Part shown: positions 43,255 to 52,195 of the stretch, in pieces
Numbering within the stretch: position 1 is the stretch's first letter
Layout: the number at the start of each line of letters is the position of its first letter
Source: an uncultured Aquimarina sp.
Lineage (GTDB): Bacteria > Bacteroidota > Bacteroidia > Flavobacteriales > Flavobacteriaceae
NCBI GenBank assembly: GCA_947489685.1
Contig: CANLEM010000002.1
Location: 310,001 to 374,000 of the forward strand
DNA: 64,000 nucleotides
Direction of reading: 5' to 3'
Translations under genes and position numbers: made by a program
Notes under the pieces: generated by a model
What the model saw: only the letters and a program-made list of their open reading frames with translations
What the model was told of the DNA's origin: nothing
Databases searched by the model: none

Positions 43255-46200
43255 TTACTTAAATTCTTCTTGGTAATAAGTCGTAGCATCAGACAATAGC
43301 ATGTTTAGATATTTGTTTTCATTTTCTAAACGCAATTCATCCCATTTTAAATATTTGATAAGGTCTTCTTCAATAATTGACCTGTATTGATATATACTAC
43401 TTATATCAAAATACAATCTGCCCGTTCTTCTTACAAAAAAATCTGCTAAACCATTGGTCATCTCATGGTGCACGCTATACCACAATTCGGCTCTAATTAA
43501 TCTTTCTTCAACAGCATCATTGAGGAAATAACTTACCTTGTTCATAATAATATCTGTTTGTTTACCATAAGTAGAAACCAGATACCAACCGTAATAAGGA
43601 TCATTAATCTTAATATCTTTAAGTTGTTGAGTTACCTGATCCATATAAGTATGTACTTCTTCGATGGTATTGATTGGATCACTGGTAAGTTGAATTTGCT
43701 GAGTATGTGATTTGGAAAAGGTTTCTCTTTTCTTATTACTCATTGTTTTAAGTACCGTATCAATAACTCTTTGCGCCATTTTTCGATAGCCAGTAAGCTT
43801 TCCTCCCGCAATTGATATTAATCCTGTCTCGGATATGAATATTTCATCTTTTCTAGATAGCTCTGAAGGATCTTTACCATCTTCATGAATCAATGGTCGT
43901 AAACCAGCCCAATTTGATTCTATATCGGTAATGGTTAGTTTTAGACTAGGAAACATGTGATTAACTGCGTTAAGAAGATATGATGCATCTTCTTTGGTTG
44001 CTACTACTCGGTTTAAGTTGGCACTGTAATTCGTATCGGTAGTTCCTACATATGTTGCTCTTCCTCTAGGAATAGCAAAGATCATTCTGCCATCTGGTAC
44101 ATCAAAATAAATAGACTGCGTTAACGGAAAACGTTCTCTAGAAAAAACCAAATGCACACCTTTGGTAAGATGAAGGTATTTGTTATTCATAGAATGATCT
44201 TTCTCTCTCAACAAATCTACCCATGGTCCTGCCGCAGACACATAATTTCTGGATTGTATTACAAAAGTTTCTTTGGTATTATGATCAAGACATTGTAAGC
44301 TCTTAATTTTTCCATTATCATCATAATTAAATGATGTCATTTCGCAATAGTTAATACTATTAGCGCCAAAAGAAGCAGCTTTTTTTAACAGTTCTACGGT
44401 TAATCTGGCATCATCTGTTCTATATTCTGCATAATACCCTCCTCCTGTAAGCCCTTTTGTATTCAATAACGGTTCTTTGGTTTTAGTTTCTTCGGCACTT
44501 AACATTTTTCTTTGATCCTCTCCTTCAACATTTGCCAAAAAATCGTAAACCTTAAGTCCAATTGATGCCATCAATTTCCCGTAAGTTCCTCCTTCAACAA
44601 GGGGCAACAACATTTTTTCGGGCACTACAAGATGGGGCGCTAATTTATGAACAGTAGCTCGCTCACTACCCGATTCTTTAACCAATCCGATTTCCATCTG
44701 TTTTAAGTATCGCAACCCACCATGAATGAGTTTTGTAGATTTATTGCTGGTGCCTGATGCAAAATCATTTTTTTCTACAAGACATACCTTTAATCCTCTA
44801 GAAGCCGCATCCAGTGCTATTCCGGCACCTGTTACTCCTCCTCCTATAATTACGAGGTCATATTTTTCATTTTTGGCTTTTCTAATTTGCAAATCTCGAT
44901 CTAGAACAGAAAAACGTACGGGACCTTCCTCTTTAACCGCCAACATATTTTTATTTGTTGTCTTTGTACGTGCAACCGCTTGTTGCCATCCGGTATATTT
45001 ACGACTTCTCTCATGAGCGGTCATCTCGGGCTTAAAAACCGTATCAATTGCTCTTATGTTAGAGATATCTTTTTTGCTCCATACTCCCGCTTTAATACCA
45101 GCCAAAAAAGCTGCTCCGAGTGCTGTAACTTCAAGCATTTTAGGCCGATCTACCGAAACATTAAGAATATCTGCTTGAAACTGCATCAAATAATTATTAG
45201 CAGATGCTCCGCCATCTACTTTCAGTTCTTTCATTTGTTTCCTACTATCTTCAACCATAGCTTCGAGAACATCTCTTGTTTGATAAGCAAGTGCTTCGAT
45301 AGTAGCTTTTATAATCTCATTTTTTCCAGAATCCAAGGTTAATCCATAAATAGCACCTTTTGCTTCCATATCCCAATAAGGGGCACCTAAACCGGCAAAA
45401 GCGGGTACTACATATAAATCATCTGTTGTATTAGTGGATCTACATATTTCTTCGGTTTCACGAGCATTATTAATTACCTGAAGTTTATCTCTCAACCATT
45501 GTACCGAGGCTCCACCTACAAAAATACTGCCTTCGAGAGCATATTTAATATTATCCTCTGGTAGACTACAACATAGTGTGGTTAGTAAACCGTTTTGTGA
45601 TTCGTAAGGTTTTTTTCCTGTGTTAAGCAACATAAAACATCCGGTGCCATAAGTGTTTTTGGCTATTCCAGATTTATGTCCTCCCTGGCCAAATAGTGAT
45701 GCTTGTTGATCACCTGCTACTCCGTATATAGGTATATTTTGTTCATTGTAATTAACCGTTCCAAAATCTGATGAAGAATATTGCACCGTTGGTAACATGG
45801 TTTTAGGGATATCCATCACGTTCAATAGTTTATCATCCCATTCTAGATTCAAAATATTGTACAGCATGGTTCTCGAGGCGTTAGAATGATCTGTAACATG
45901 ATTCAAGCCATTGGTAAATTTCCAAATCAACCAAGTATCTATTGTACCAAATAACAAATCTCCTTTAGACGCTTTTTCTCTGGCTCCTTCTACATGATCC
46001 AAAATCCATTTCAACTTAGTGCCCGAAAAATATGAATCTATAACCAATCCTGTATTTTTGGATACATAATTACTTAATCCTTTTTGCTCAAGATTTTCGC
46101 ATATTTTGGTAGTACGTTTATCTAACCAGACTATTGCATTATAAATAGGTTCACCTGTGTTTTTATCCCAAACTACTGTTGTTTCTCTTTGATTTGTAAT

Positions 46201-46434
46201 TCCAATTGCAGCAATTTCTTCAACTGATATTTTAGATGTTTTTATTACCTCTTTAAATACTTCTTGTTGATGGTTAAATATCTCTATAGGATCATGTTCT
46301 ACCCATCCTGATTTTGGGTAATGTTGAGTTAGCTCTTTTTGTGCTATTCCACAAATTGATCCTAAATTATCAAAAACAATTGCCCTTGTGCTTGTTGTAC
46401 CTTGGTCGAATGCAATAATATATTTCTTGGCCAT
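43255..46434 (-). CDS. glpK-glpD: Glycerol kinase / glycerol-3-phosphate dehydrogenase fusion
   Basis: This 1059-residue protein is one unbroken frame. Residues 1 to about 497 are a complete glycerol kinase (DQGTTSTRAI at 9-18, GVAGDQQASLFGQ, DGGASANNYLMQFQ). Then, after a linker of about 25 residues, a complete FAD-dependent glycerol-3-phosphate dehydrogenase begins with IIGGGVTGAG (G531) and continues with the GTSNKSTKLIHGGLRYLKQM segment. Together it turns glycerol to dihydroxyacetone phosphate in two steps and passes electrons to the quinone pool. Such a kinase-dehydrogenase fusion is not the usual form; separate glpK and glpD genes are the rule. No glycerol facilitator gene is next to it. 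A palindrome lies upstream at 46520. Confidence 0.9.
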   Translation of the reverse strand: MAKKYIIAFDQGTTSTRAIVFDNLGSICGIAQKELTQHYPKSGWVEHDPIEIFNHQQEVFKEVIKTSKISVEEIAAIGITNQRETTVVWDKNTGEPIYNAIVWLDKRTTKICENLEQKGLSNYVSKNTGLVIDSYFSGTKLKWILDHVEGAREKASKGDLLFGTIDTWLIWKFTNGLNHVTDHSNASRTMLYNILNLEWDDKLLNVMDIPKTMLPTVQYSSSDFGTVNYNEQNIPIYGVAGDQQASLFGQGGHKSGIAKNTYGTGCFMLLNTGKKPYESQNGLLTTLCCSLPEDNIKYALEGSIFVGGASVQWLRDKLQVINNARETEEICRSTNTTDDLYVVPAFAGLGAPYWDMEAKGAIYGLTLDSGKNEIIKATIEALAYQTRDVLEAMVEDSRKQMKELKVDGGASANNYLMQFQADILNVSVDRPKMLEVTALGAAFLAGIKAGVWSKKDISNIRAIDTVFKPEMTAHERSRKYTGWQQAVARTKTTNKNMLAVKEEGPVRFSVLDRDLQIRKAKNEKYDLVIIGGGVTGAGIALDAASRGLKVCLVEKNDFASGTSNKSTKLIHGGLRYLKQMEIGLVKESGSERATVHKLAPHLVVPEKMLLPLVEGGTYGKLMASIGLKVYDFLANVEGEDQRKMLSAEETKTKEPLLNTKGLTGGGYYAEYRTDDARLTVELLKKAASFGANSINYCEMTSFNYDDNGKIKSLQCLDHNTKETFVIQSRNYVSAAGPWVDLLREKDHSMNNKYLHLTKGVHLVFSRERFPLTQSIYFDVPDGRMIFAIPRGRATYVGTTDTNYSANLNRVVATKEDASYLLNAVNHMFPSLKLTITDIESNWAGLRPLIHEDGKDPSELSRKDEIFISETGLISIAGGKLTGYRKMAQRVIDTVLKTMSNKKRETFSKSHTQQIQLTSDPINTIEEVHTYMDQVTQQLKDIKINDPYYGWYLVSTYGKQTDIIMNKVSYFLNDAVEERLIRAELWYSVHHEMTNGLADFFVRRTGRLYFDISSIYQYRSIIEEDLIKYLKWDELRLENENKYLNMLLSDATTYYQEEFK

Positions 46435-46519
46435 ACTTTGATGATTTGTAAACTGTTTTATTGGAAGCAGGATGCAATAAAAAACCGAAAACAGTATACG
46501 TAATTGGTTAATAATTAAG

Positions 46520-46531
46520 ATGTGAATTCAC
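46520..46531. promoter_or_regulatory. Palindrome upstream of glpK-glpD
   Basis: TGTGAATTCACA is a perfect 12-bp palindrome, 86 bp upstream of the start codon. It has Crp-like half-sites (TGTGA, TCACA) but with only two bases between, not the usual six, so a different regulator is more likely. Confidence 0.45.
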
Positions 46532-46638
46532 ACAAATATCAGAACTATTGCCTTAAACTCCAAGCAAAAGTATATTTTATATGCTATTCTATGCTACAAT
46601 TGTATTTTTCTTTGTACAATCCCCTTTTAAAAATCGTT

Positions 46639-47547
46639 TTACTCCTTTACAGGAAGGAATATTTCTGCCTTCCACTCTAATTGATTTCCTCCCGCCATAG
46701 GGTTATTGTAGAAAACCTCTAGTGGTTTATGCTCAACAGGGATATTGTTTTTCTCTGCATACATTAATAAAGCGAGCCATGCCTCATCACTAATGCTATA
46801 GTTACCATAAAATGTTGCCTTTAAGGCTTTTTGAGACTTGATTTTATCAAACTTGATATTTGGAATAGTATCTGGCAATGTATCTTTTCTTACAATCGGC
46901 ACCCCAAAATCGAATACAATTTTATCCTTTTTTATATCCCAATTGGTAATTTTCACAAAGGGAGAACCATCTTGCGTTATTTGATTTTCGGTTAACTTAG
47001 GGTATAAATACGCATTGGCATTTATCATCATCTTGGCTTTCAGCTCTTTTTGACCTTCTTCTCGAGTAGATATCACCTGCATTTCGGGAGTCTCGCTTTC
47101 GCCATCTATCACCACTACAAAGCTATTTGTATATTTTAAAAATTCTCCGCGTAAACGAATTAGTTCACTCTTAACTAGTTTTACCGAATTAGAATTACCT
47201 GTTAATGCCTGTATACGATTTCGCCACGAATGATCCTCTGACACAATACCTACATCCACTTTGGTAATGGTATCGGCTATATTATTAAATGTCCAGTCTA
47301 ATATGATCTTTTCATCATCCAAAACTACTTCCTGCACCATAGATTTTGACAAAATTGTATCCTTAATTGATGCGTTCCATTGTAAGGACGTTGTATCTAC
47401 AAATCTTTTACTTTTCACATAATTATAAGCACTTCTGGCCGATGTGTTTGCATTAAATGTAATTACATAATCATGTTTTTTTATGAATAAATACCATGCT
47501 GCAAAAGCTAAACATGCAACCACTAAAACAATTATAATTTTCTTCAT
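46639..47547 (-). CDS. Membrane-anchored protein with SRPBCC-like and GyrI-like domains
   Basis: The 302-residue protein has one N-terminal membrane span (about residues 3-21), an SRPBCC/polyketide-cyclase-like first half (ITFNANTSARSAYNYVKSKR), and a GyrI-like effector-binding second half (KALKATFYGNYSISDEAWLA, then YAEKNNIPVEHKPLEVFYNN and WKAEIFLPV). These domains bind small ligands. It is the last gene of the SusCD group, 16 bp after the haloperoxidase-like gene. Its role is unknown, perhaps detecting a ligand at the inner membrane. Confidence 0.72.
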   Translation of the reverse strand: MKKIIIVLVVACLAFAAWYLFIKKHDYVITFNANTSARSAYNYVKSKRFVDTTSLQWNASIKDTILSKSMVQEVVLDDEKIILDWTFNNIADTITKVDVGIVSEDHSWRNRIQALTGNSNSVKLVKSELIRLRGEFLKYTNSFVVVIDGESETPEMQVISTREEGQKELKAKMMINANAYLYPKLTENQITQDGSPFVKITNWDIKKDKIVFDFGVPIVRKDTLPDTIPNIKFDKIKSQKALKATFYGNYSISDEAWLALLMYAEKNNIPVEHKPLEVFYNNPMAGGNQLEWKAEIFLPVKE

Positions 47548-47563
47548 TAAATATGATGTTACT

Positions 47564-48904
47564 TTAATTCTTTTTTATTTGAAGTTTTCCGATTACAAAA
47601 CTACCTAATTCTCTGCCTTGTTCCAAACCTAAATCAATGGCAGCTCGATAATGTATCCCTCCGTACAATCTACTTATCGCTGCTTCTTCTGCTGCCTTAT
47701 CAAAAGAGACAAAAGAACGAATAGGAAGTCCATATTTCACTTCGGTATTATCATTAAATTCAAAGTTATCTCCAAAAATTTGGGTTAGCACCTTGGATGC
47801 TGCTCCCGATACTACAGAATGCCCACTAGTATATTCTGGAAATGGAGGAGTTTGTAATACCGGTTCCCAGTTTTCATCTATGTGCTGATTGATTAATGTT
47901 TCGGGTCTGATAAGGTTACTTCTATATTTCTCATCCCAACAACTTATAAATGCATCTGCAATCGCAATGGATGTATGTGTGTACGCATATACCGTGTTTT
48001 CAAAATCCAATTTGTCTTTTTTACAAGCAATCTTGCAAATGCCTATCCAGTGCGCCCCTGGTGTTATTTTTTTGGTTGCAAACATCAAATGTCCCCTGTG
48101 CGTCGACACATATGGATTACAGTCCCAAAATTGGGCAATTTCAAGTTTTTCTGAAGTTTCTCCTTCTTCTTTAATCGTTACCCCCACGGTATAGGTCTCT
48201 AAAAGTTCTTTATAGAATGGTGAATCCTTTTCTAAAGAAAAATCCGGGTGTTTTGATGGTGTAAATTGAGAAGACGAGTCAATTACTGATGGTCTTATTT
48301 CTCGCCAATGCGGTTCGATACCATCCATATAATCTGGAGGAGTAGGTTGCCATCTTGAAGGGTTTTCTGTATCTATCGAAAATTTGGGCATTGTACGGGT
48401 TTGTGCATAATTATCTGTTGCTACCCATTTTTTTACGTGTTCTGCAACCTCTAATCCGTATTTTTTAGAATTATCAAAACTGTTTTTGTTAATTGCTTTC
48501 CACGAATTGTACAAACTATCACGGTATACTTCTACTTTATCTTCAGAAAACACAAGCTGTTTACCCACCTCTAGATACGCCACTATAGCGGCCACTCTCA
48601 AGTTGATATTTTTAGTAGTATCTACACTTGGTATTGCTTCAAGGCCATGTAATCGTTTAGACAGAGTTTTATAATTATCATTTCCTTGAGAGATTATTTC
48701 GTATGCAGCGATATTGGGATAATTATATATTCTACTCGCTACCGGAGGAGAAAATATATCATGCACCATTACCTCGGTGAGTTTATCTATTGCATTATGA
48801 TACTCATTTGCAGTAATTATTATTTCTTCTTTTTCGCATGAAGAAAAACAAAAAACAACCCCCAAAACAAATAGTGATTTGTATAATTTATTAATATAGT
48901 TCAT
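47564..48904 (-). CDS. Vanadium-haloperoxidase-like lipoprotein (PAP2 superfamily)
   Basis: The start at 48904 (MNYINKLYKSLF) gives a good lipoprotein signal with Cys in FSSCEKEE; an upstream start would add six residues. The 446-residue product has vanadium-dependent haloperoxidase features in its C-terminal half: FPEYTSGHSVVSGAA and SRLYGGIHYRAAIDLGLEQG, the vanadate-binding motifs. It may oxidise halides or act as a phosphatase; the motif set cannot separate the two. Its start overlaps the upstream gene end by 14 bp, so it is coupled with the VCBS lipoproteins. Confidence 0.82.
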   Translation of the reverse strand: MNYINKLYKSLFVLGVVFCFSSCEKEEIIITANEYHNAIDKLTEVMVHDIFSPPVASRIYNYPNIAAYEIISQGNDNYKTLSKRLHGLEAIPSVDTTKNINLRVAAIVAYLEVGKQLVFSEDKVEVYRDSLYNSWKAINKNSFDNSKKYGLEVAEHVKKWVATDNYAQTRTMPKFSIDTENPSRWQPTPPDYMDGIEPHWREIRPSVIDSSSQFTPSKHPDFSLEKDSPFYKELLETYTVGVTIKEEGETSEKLEIAQFWDCNPYVSTHRGHLMFATKKITPGAHWIGICKIACKKDKLDFENTVYAYTHTSIAIADAFISCWDEKYRSNLIRPETLINQHIDENWEPVLQTPPFPEYTSGHSVVSGAASKVLTQIFGDNFEFNDNTEVKYGLPIRSFVSFDKAAEEAAISRLYGGIHYRAAIDLGLEQGRELGSFVIGKLQIKKN

Positions 48905-51900
48905 ACACCTCAACCTTTCCATTATTTATGGTTACCATTACATAATCTTTATCTCCAAAATTAACGATATTCGCTGTTATTACAGCTTTTTTGGATAAGT
49001 CAACTCCTAATCGATTTCCAAAAACACGCATATTATTTTTACCGACTATTGCTCCTACAAAACCATCAAATCGTCCATGATATGGGGTAACTCCAAAATA
49101 GTTTCCTGCCATGAATACTTCTTGCTCGCCATCCTTATTAAAATCATTCTTTAGCATTGTAGTTATCGGAGCTATTTGTAATTCATCTTCGAACGGGATA
49201 AAAGTAAATTTACCTTGTTCATTTTTTAAGTACCCAGATGCCAATTGATGAACTTCTAACAAGATTGCCTTATCCAACATTTTCTTGTCAAAAACTTCTT
49301 CTACCGTTTTACCTGCAAACGATGCATAGGTAGTGAATTTTTTTCTTAAAAAATTTAATTGATTTGATAAATCATCTAGGCCCAAAATGGTATAATATTT
49401 TTTGTTTTTGGCAATCGCCAATACCGTCTCTGTCTTTTGATTATTGTCGAAATCCGAGTAAAACATTTTTAAAGGAAAATTAACCGAAGCTTTAAACTTT
49501 GTATTTAAACCAAAATTTCCCAACAGATAATCATAATCTCCATCATTATCTATATCAAACTCTTCAATGGATTGCCATAGCCCATTATTTGATGTATCTT
49601 TTGAAATTTGAGAAGTAACATTGAACAGTGTTCCGTTTTTATTTTTAAAAAAAGAAGGTCGCATCCATTCTCCAACAACAATTAAATCTTTAATACGATC
49701 ACCGTCAAAATCGGTCCAAATTGCATCGGTAACCATTCCAATTTTTTGTAATTCTTTATTTTCTTTTACAGTAAATTCACCTTGATTGTTTATTAAAATA
49801 TAGGAATTAGGAATGGCTCCAAAATTATTAGAAACGGTATAACCTCCAATAAAAAGATCCAGATCCCCATCATTATCTACATCAAAAGGTTTAATCACCG
49901 ATTCATGCTCATAGAGTTCTGGAAATTGAGCTTCAATTAATCCCGAATCAGAAGCAAGGTATAACCTATCTATCAGCTCTTTTGATCGACCAAAATACTC
50001 TCCTCCTGAAGAAGCTATCAGAAGATCCTTTTTTCCATCCTTATTAAAATCTTCGATAACAGCATCAACGTCTTCATTTCGTTTTTCGATTTCTAAAACC
50101 TCAACTTTTTGAAGTTTAAATCCACTAGAGGTTTGAAAATAAATTTGAGATGGCTCATTTTTCGAACTTCCAAAGAAAATATCCTCTTTCCCGTCATTGT
50201 TTAGATCTCCTACCGCTGTTGCAGGTCCTCGATCCGAAATTTTATACGGAATCAATTTTTGACGATTAAAATCGACATAATTATTCTCTTTGTGCTCATA
50301 ATCTAATCCAGGAATACTATCTACCCTCCTAAACCATGGTTTTTGCTTAGGAAATAGTTTTGTATAGTTTGCAGTCGCTCTTTTATGCAATACCTTAATC
50401 GTTAAGGTCTGATTTGTTTTTATGTTTTCGGCAATTTGTATCGTGTTATCCGGCCAAATGATTTTGAGAGAATCTACCGTTTCCGCTTTTCCGTATCCAA
50501 AATGAATCATAGCTTCAGAAGAGGATTGAAACCCCTTGGTAACATATAGTTGTTTATACTGAGGTATTCCTTGATGATATGATATTACCTTAGTTCCTAG
50601 CCCAAAAATATTAGGTTTTTTATAGGCGAATTTAAGTTTCAAATAATTCGAATTTTGATTGATTTTATTTTTATAAAATGTAGCAGGAGTATTGATATTA
50701 TTTGTCACCAAATCAATATCCCCATCATTATCAAAATCCGCATAAGCGCTACCCGTAGATATTATAGAATCTTGAGGTAACCAATGTGCAGATTGGTTCT
50801 TAAACCTAATATTTTTTGATCCTTGAAATATATAATTCTGAACAGCTCCCGAAGGCATAATATCCAAAGCTTCATTGTCTACTAGCTTCGTTTTGGTAAG
50901 CTTATCTTTAATTTTATCGTTGGATATATATTTAATGTAATCCAGATCATTTGGTCTTTTGGGAATACCATTTGAAATAAAGACATCTTGCTCACCATCA
51001 TTATCATAATCTGCAAACAATGCAGACCAGCTCCAATCACTTTCTGCAACACCACTAAGTAATGCCGTTTCAGAAAAAAAATCTCCTCCCTGATTAACTT
51101 GAAGCATATTGCGAGCATATTGATAATGATATCCCAATCGATTAATACGCATCTCTAACATATCAATTGTTTCGTCCCCGACAGAAGCCTTAAGTGTTTT
51201 TTCGTTTTCGGGTATCATATCCAATGTCATAATATCCATAAAACCATCATGATTGATATCTGCTACGTCACTCCCCATAGAAAAACGACTTGTATGTCCA
51301 AATTTTTCTTTTAGGACTTCTTTAAAAGTACCGTCACCGTTATTGAGATAATAATAATCATCTTCATGAAAATCATTACTTATATACAGATCAGTATATC
51401 CGTCATTATTAAAATCTGCAGTTGCCACTCCTAAACCGTATCCATTTACTCCACCATAAATACCTGCTTGCTCACTTATATCTACAAACTTTTCTCCATC
51501 ATTGCGAAGCAATTTATCTCCACTTTCAAAATTTCTATTATTTCGAATATTGGCTTTTCCGAAAGACTTTTGTGTATGGATTGCATGATTAAGTAAGTAC
51601 ATATCCAAATCCCCATCATTATCGTAATCAAAGAAAGCAGCAGCAGAAGAGTAATTATCAAAATCTAATCCGTATTGTGATGCTTTTTCGGTAAATGTAC
51701 CATCTCTATTATTGATGAACAGTTCGTTCTTTCCATCGAGTCCCTGGATGCCCACGACAGCACAAACATAGATGTCCAAAAAACCATCTCCATTTACATC
51801 TGCCATCGTTGTGCCTGTGTTCCAATCAGAGTTTCCTGCGACACCTGCTTTACTTGTTATATCCTCGAACTCAAAATTTCCTTTATTAAGATACAACTTG

Positions 51901-52157
51901 TTTTTATGAAGATTTGAAGTAAAAAAAACATCGACCAAATCATCATTGTTGATATCTCCTACCGCAACTCCTGCTCCATTATAGAAATATAGATAGTCAA
52001 GAATATTTAAGTCCTCGGTAGATTCCACAATATTTTGAAAAGTAACTTTGGTGATTCTTGAGTCCACTTTATCAAACAAACCTCCTTTTTCTTGATAGTC
52101 ATCACAAGAAAACAAGCTTAGCATTGTATATAATATTAAAACTCTTTTAACCATCAA
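48891..52157 (-). CDS. Giant lipoprotein with VCBS/FG-GAP repeats and ASPIC/UnbV domains
   Basis: This 1088-residue lipoprotein has a lipobox Cys (LSLFSCDDYQEK) and about ten FG-GAP/VCBS-like repeats, seen as DxNxDGxxD calcium loops (DINNDDLVDVFFTSN, DVNGDGFLDIYVC, DADFDNDGDIDLV-like). Middle sections look like ASPIC/UnbV (FGYGKAETVDSLKIIWPDNT). Such propeller-like proteins sit on the surface and are often coded beside SusC/SusD. It is a paralogue of 52196-55510, which lies directly upstream. The likely role is binding polysaccharide or protein, but that is inference. Confidence 0.88.
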   Translation of the reverse strand: MMVKRVLILYTMLSLFSCDDYQEKGGLFDKVDSRITKVTFQNIVESTEDLNILDYLYFYNGAGVAVGDINNDDLVDVFFTSNLHKNKLYLNKGNFEFEDITSKAGVAGNSDWNTGTTMADVNGDGFLDIYVCAVVGIQGLDGKNELFINNRDGTFTEKASQYGLDFDNYSSAAAFFDYDNDGDLDMYLLNHAIHTQKSFGKANIRNNRNFESGDKLLRNDGEKFVDISEQAGIYGGVNGYGLGVATADFNNDGYTDLYISNDFHEDDYYYLNNGDGTFKEVLKEKFGHTSRFSMGSDVADINHDGFMDIMTLDMIPENEKTLKASVGDETIDMLEMRINRLGYHYQYARNMLQVNQGGDFFSETALLSGVAESDWSWSALFADYDNDGEQDVFISNGIPKRPNDLDYIKYISNDKIKDKLTKTKLVDNEALDIMPSGAVQNYIFQGSKNIRFKNQSAHWLPQDSIISTGSAYADFDNDGDIDLVTNNINTPATFYKNKINQNSNYLKLKFAYKKPNIFGLGTKVISYHQGIPQYKQLYVTKGFQSSSEAMIHFGYGKAETVDSLKIIWPDNTIQIAENIKTNQTLTIKVLHKRATANYTKLFPKQKPWFRRVDSIPGLDYEHKENNYVDFNRQKLIPYKISDRGPATAVGDLNNDGKEDIFFGSSKNEPSQIYFQTSSGFKLQKVEVLEIEKRNEDVDAVIEDFNKDGKKDLLIASSGGEYFGRSKELIDRLYLASDSGLIEAQFPELYEHESVIKPFDVDNDGDLDLFIGGYTVSNNFGAIPNSYILINNQGEFTVKENKELQKIGMVTDAIWTDFDGDRIKDLIVVGEWMRPSFFKNKNGTLFNVTSQISKDTSNNGLWQSIEEFDIDNDGDYDYLLGNFGLNTKFKASVNFPLKMFYSDFDNNQKTETVLAIAKNKKYYTILGLDDLSNQLNFLRKKFTTYASFAGKTVEEVFDKKMLDKAILLEVHQLASGYLKNEQGKFTFIPFEDELQIAPITTMLKNDFNKDGEQEVFMAGNYFGVTPYHGRFDGFVGAIVGKNNMRVFGNRLGVDLSKKAVITANIVNFGDKDYVMVTINNGKVEVYELY

Positions 52158-52195
52158 GTCATTTGAATATAAGGCTAGCTTTAGCCATAAATTGA

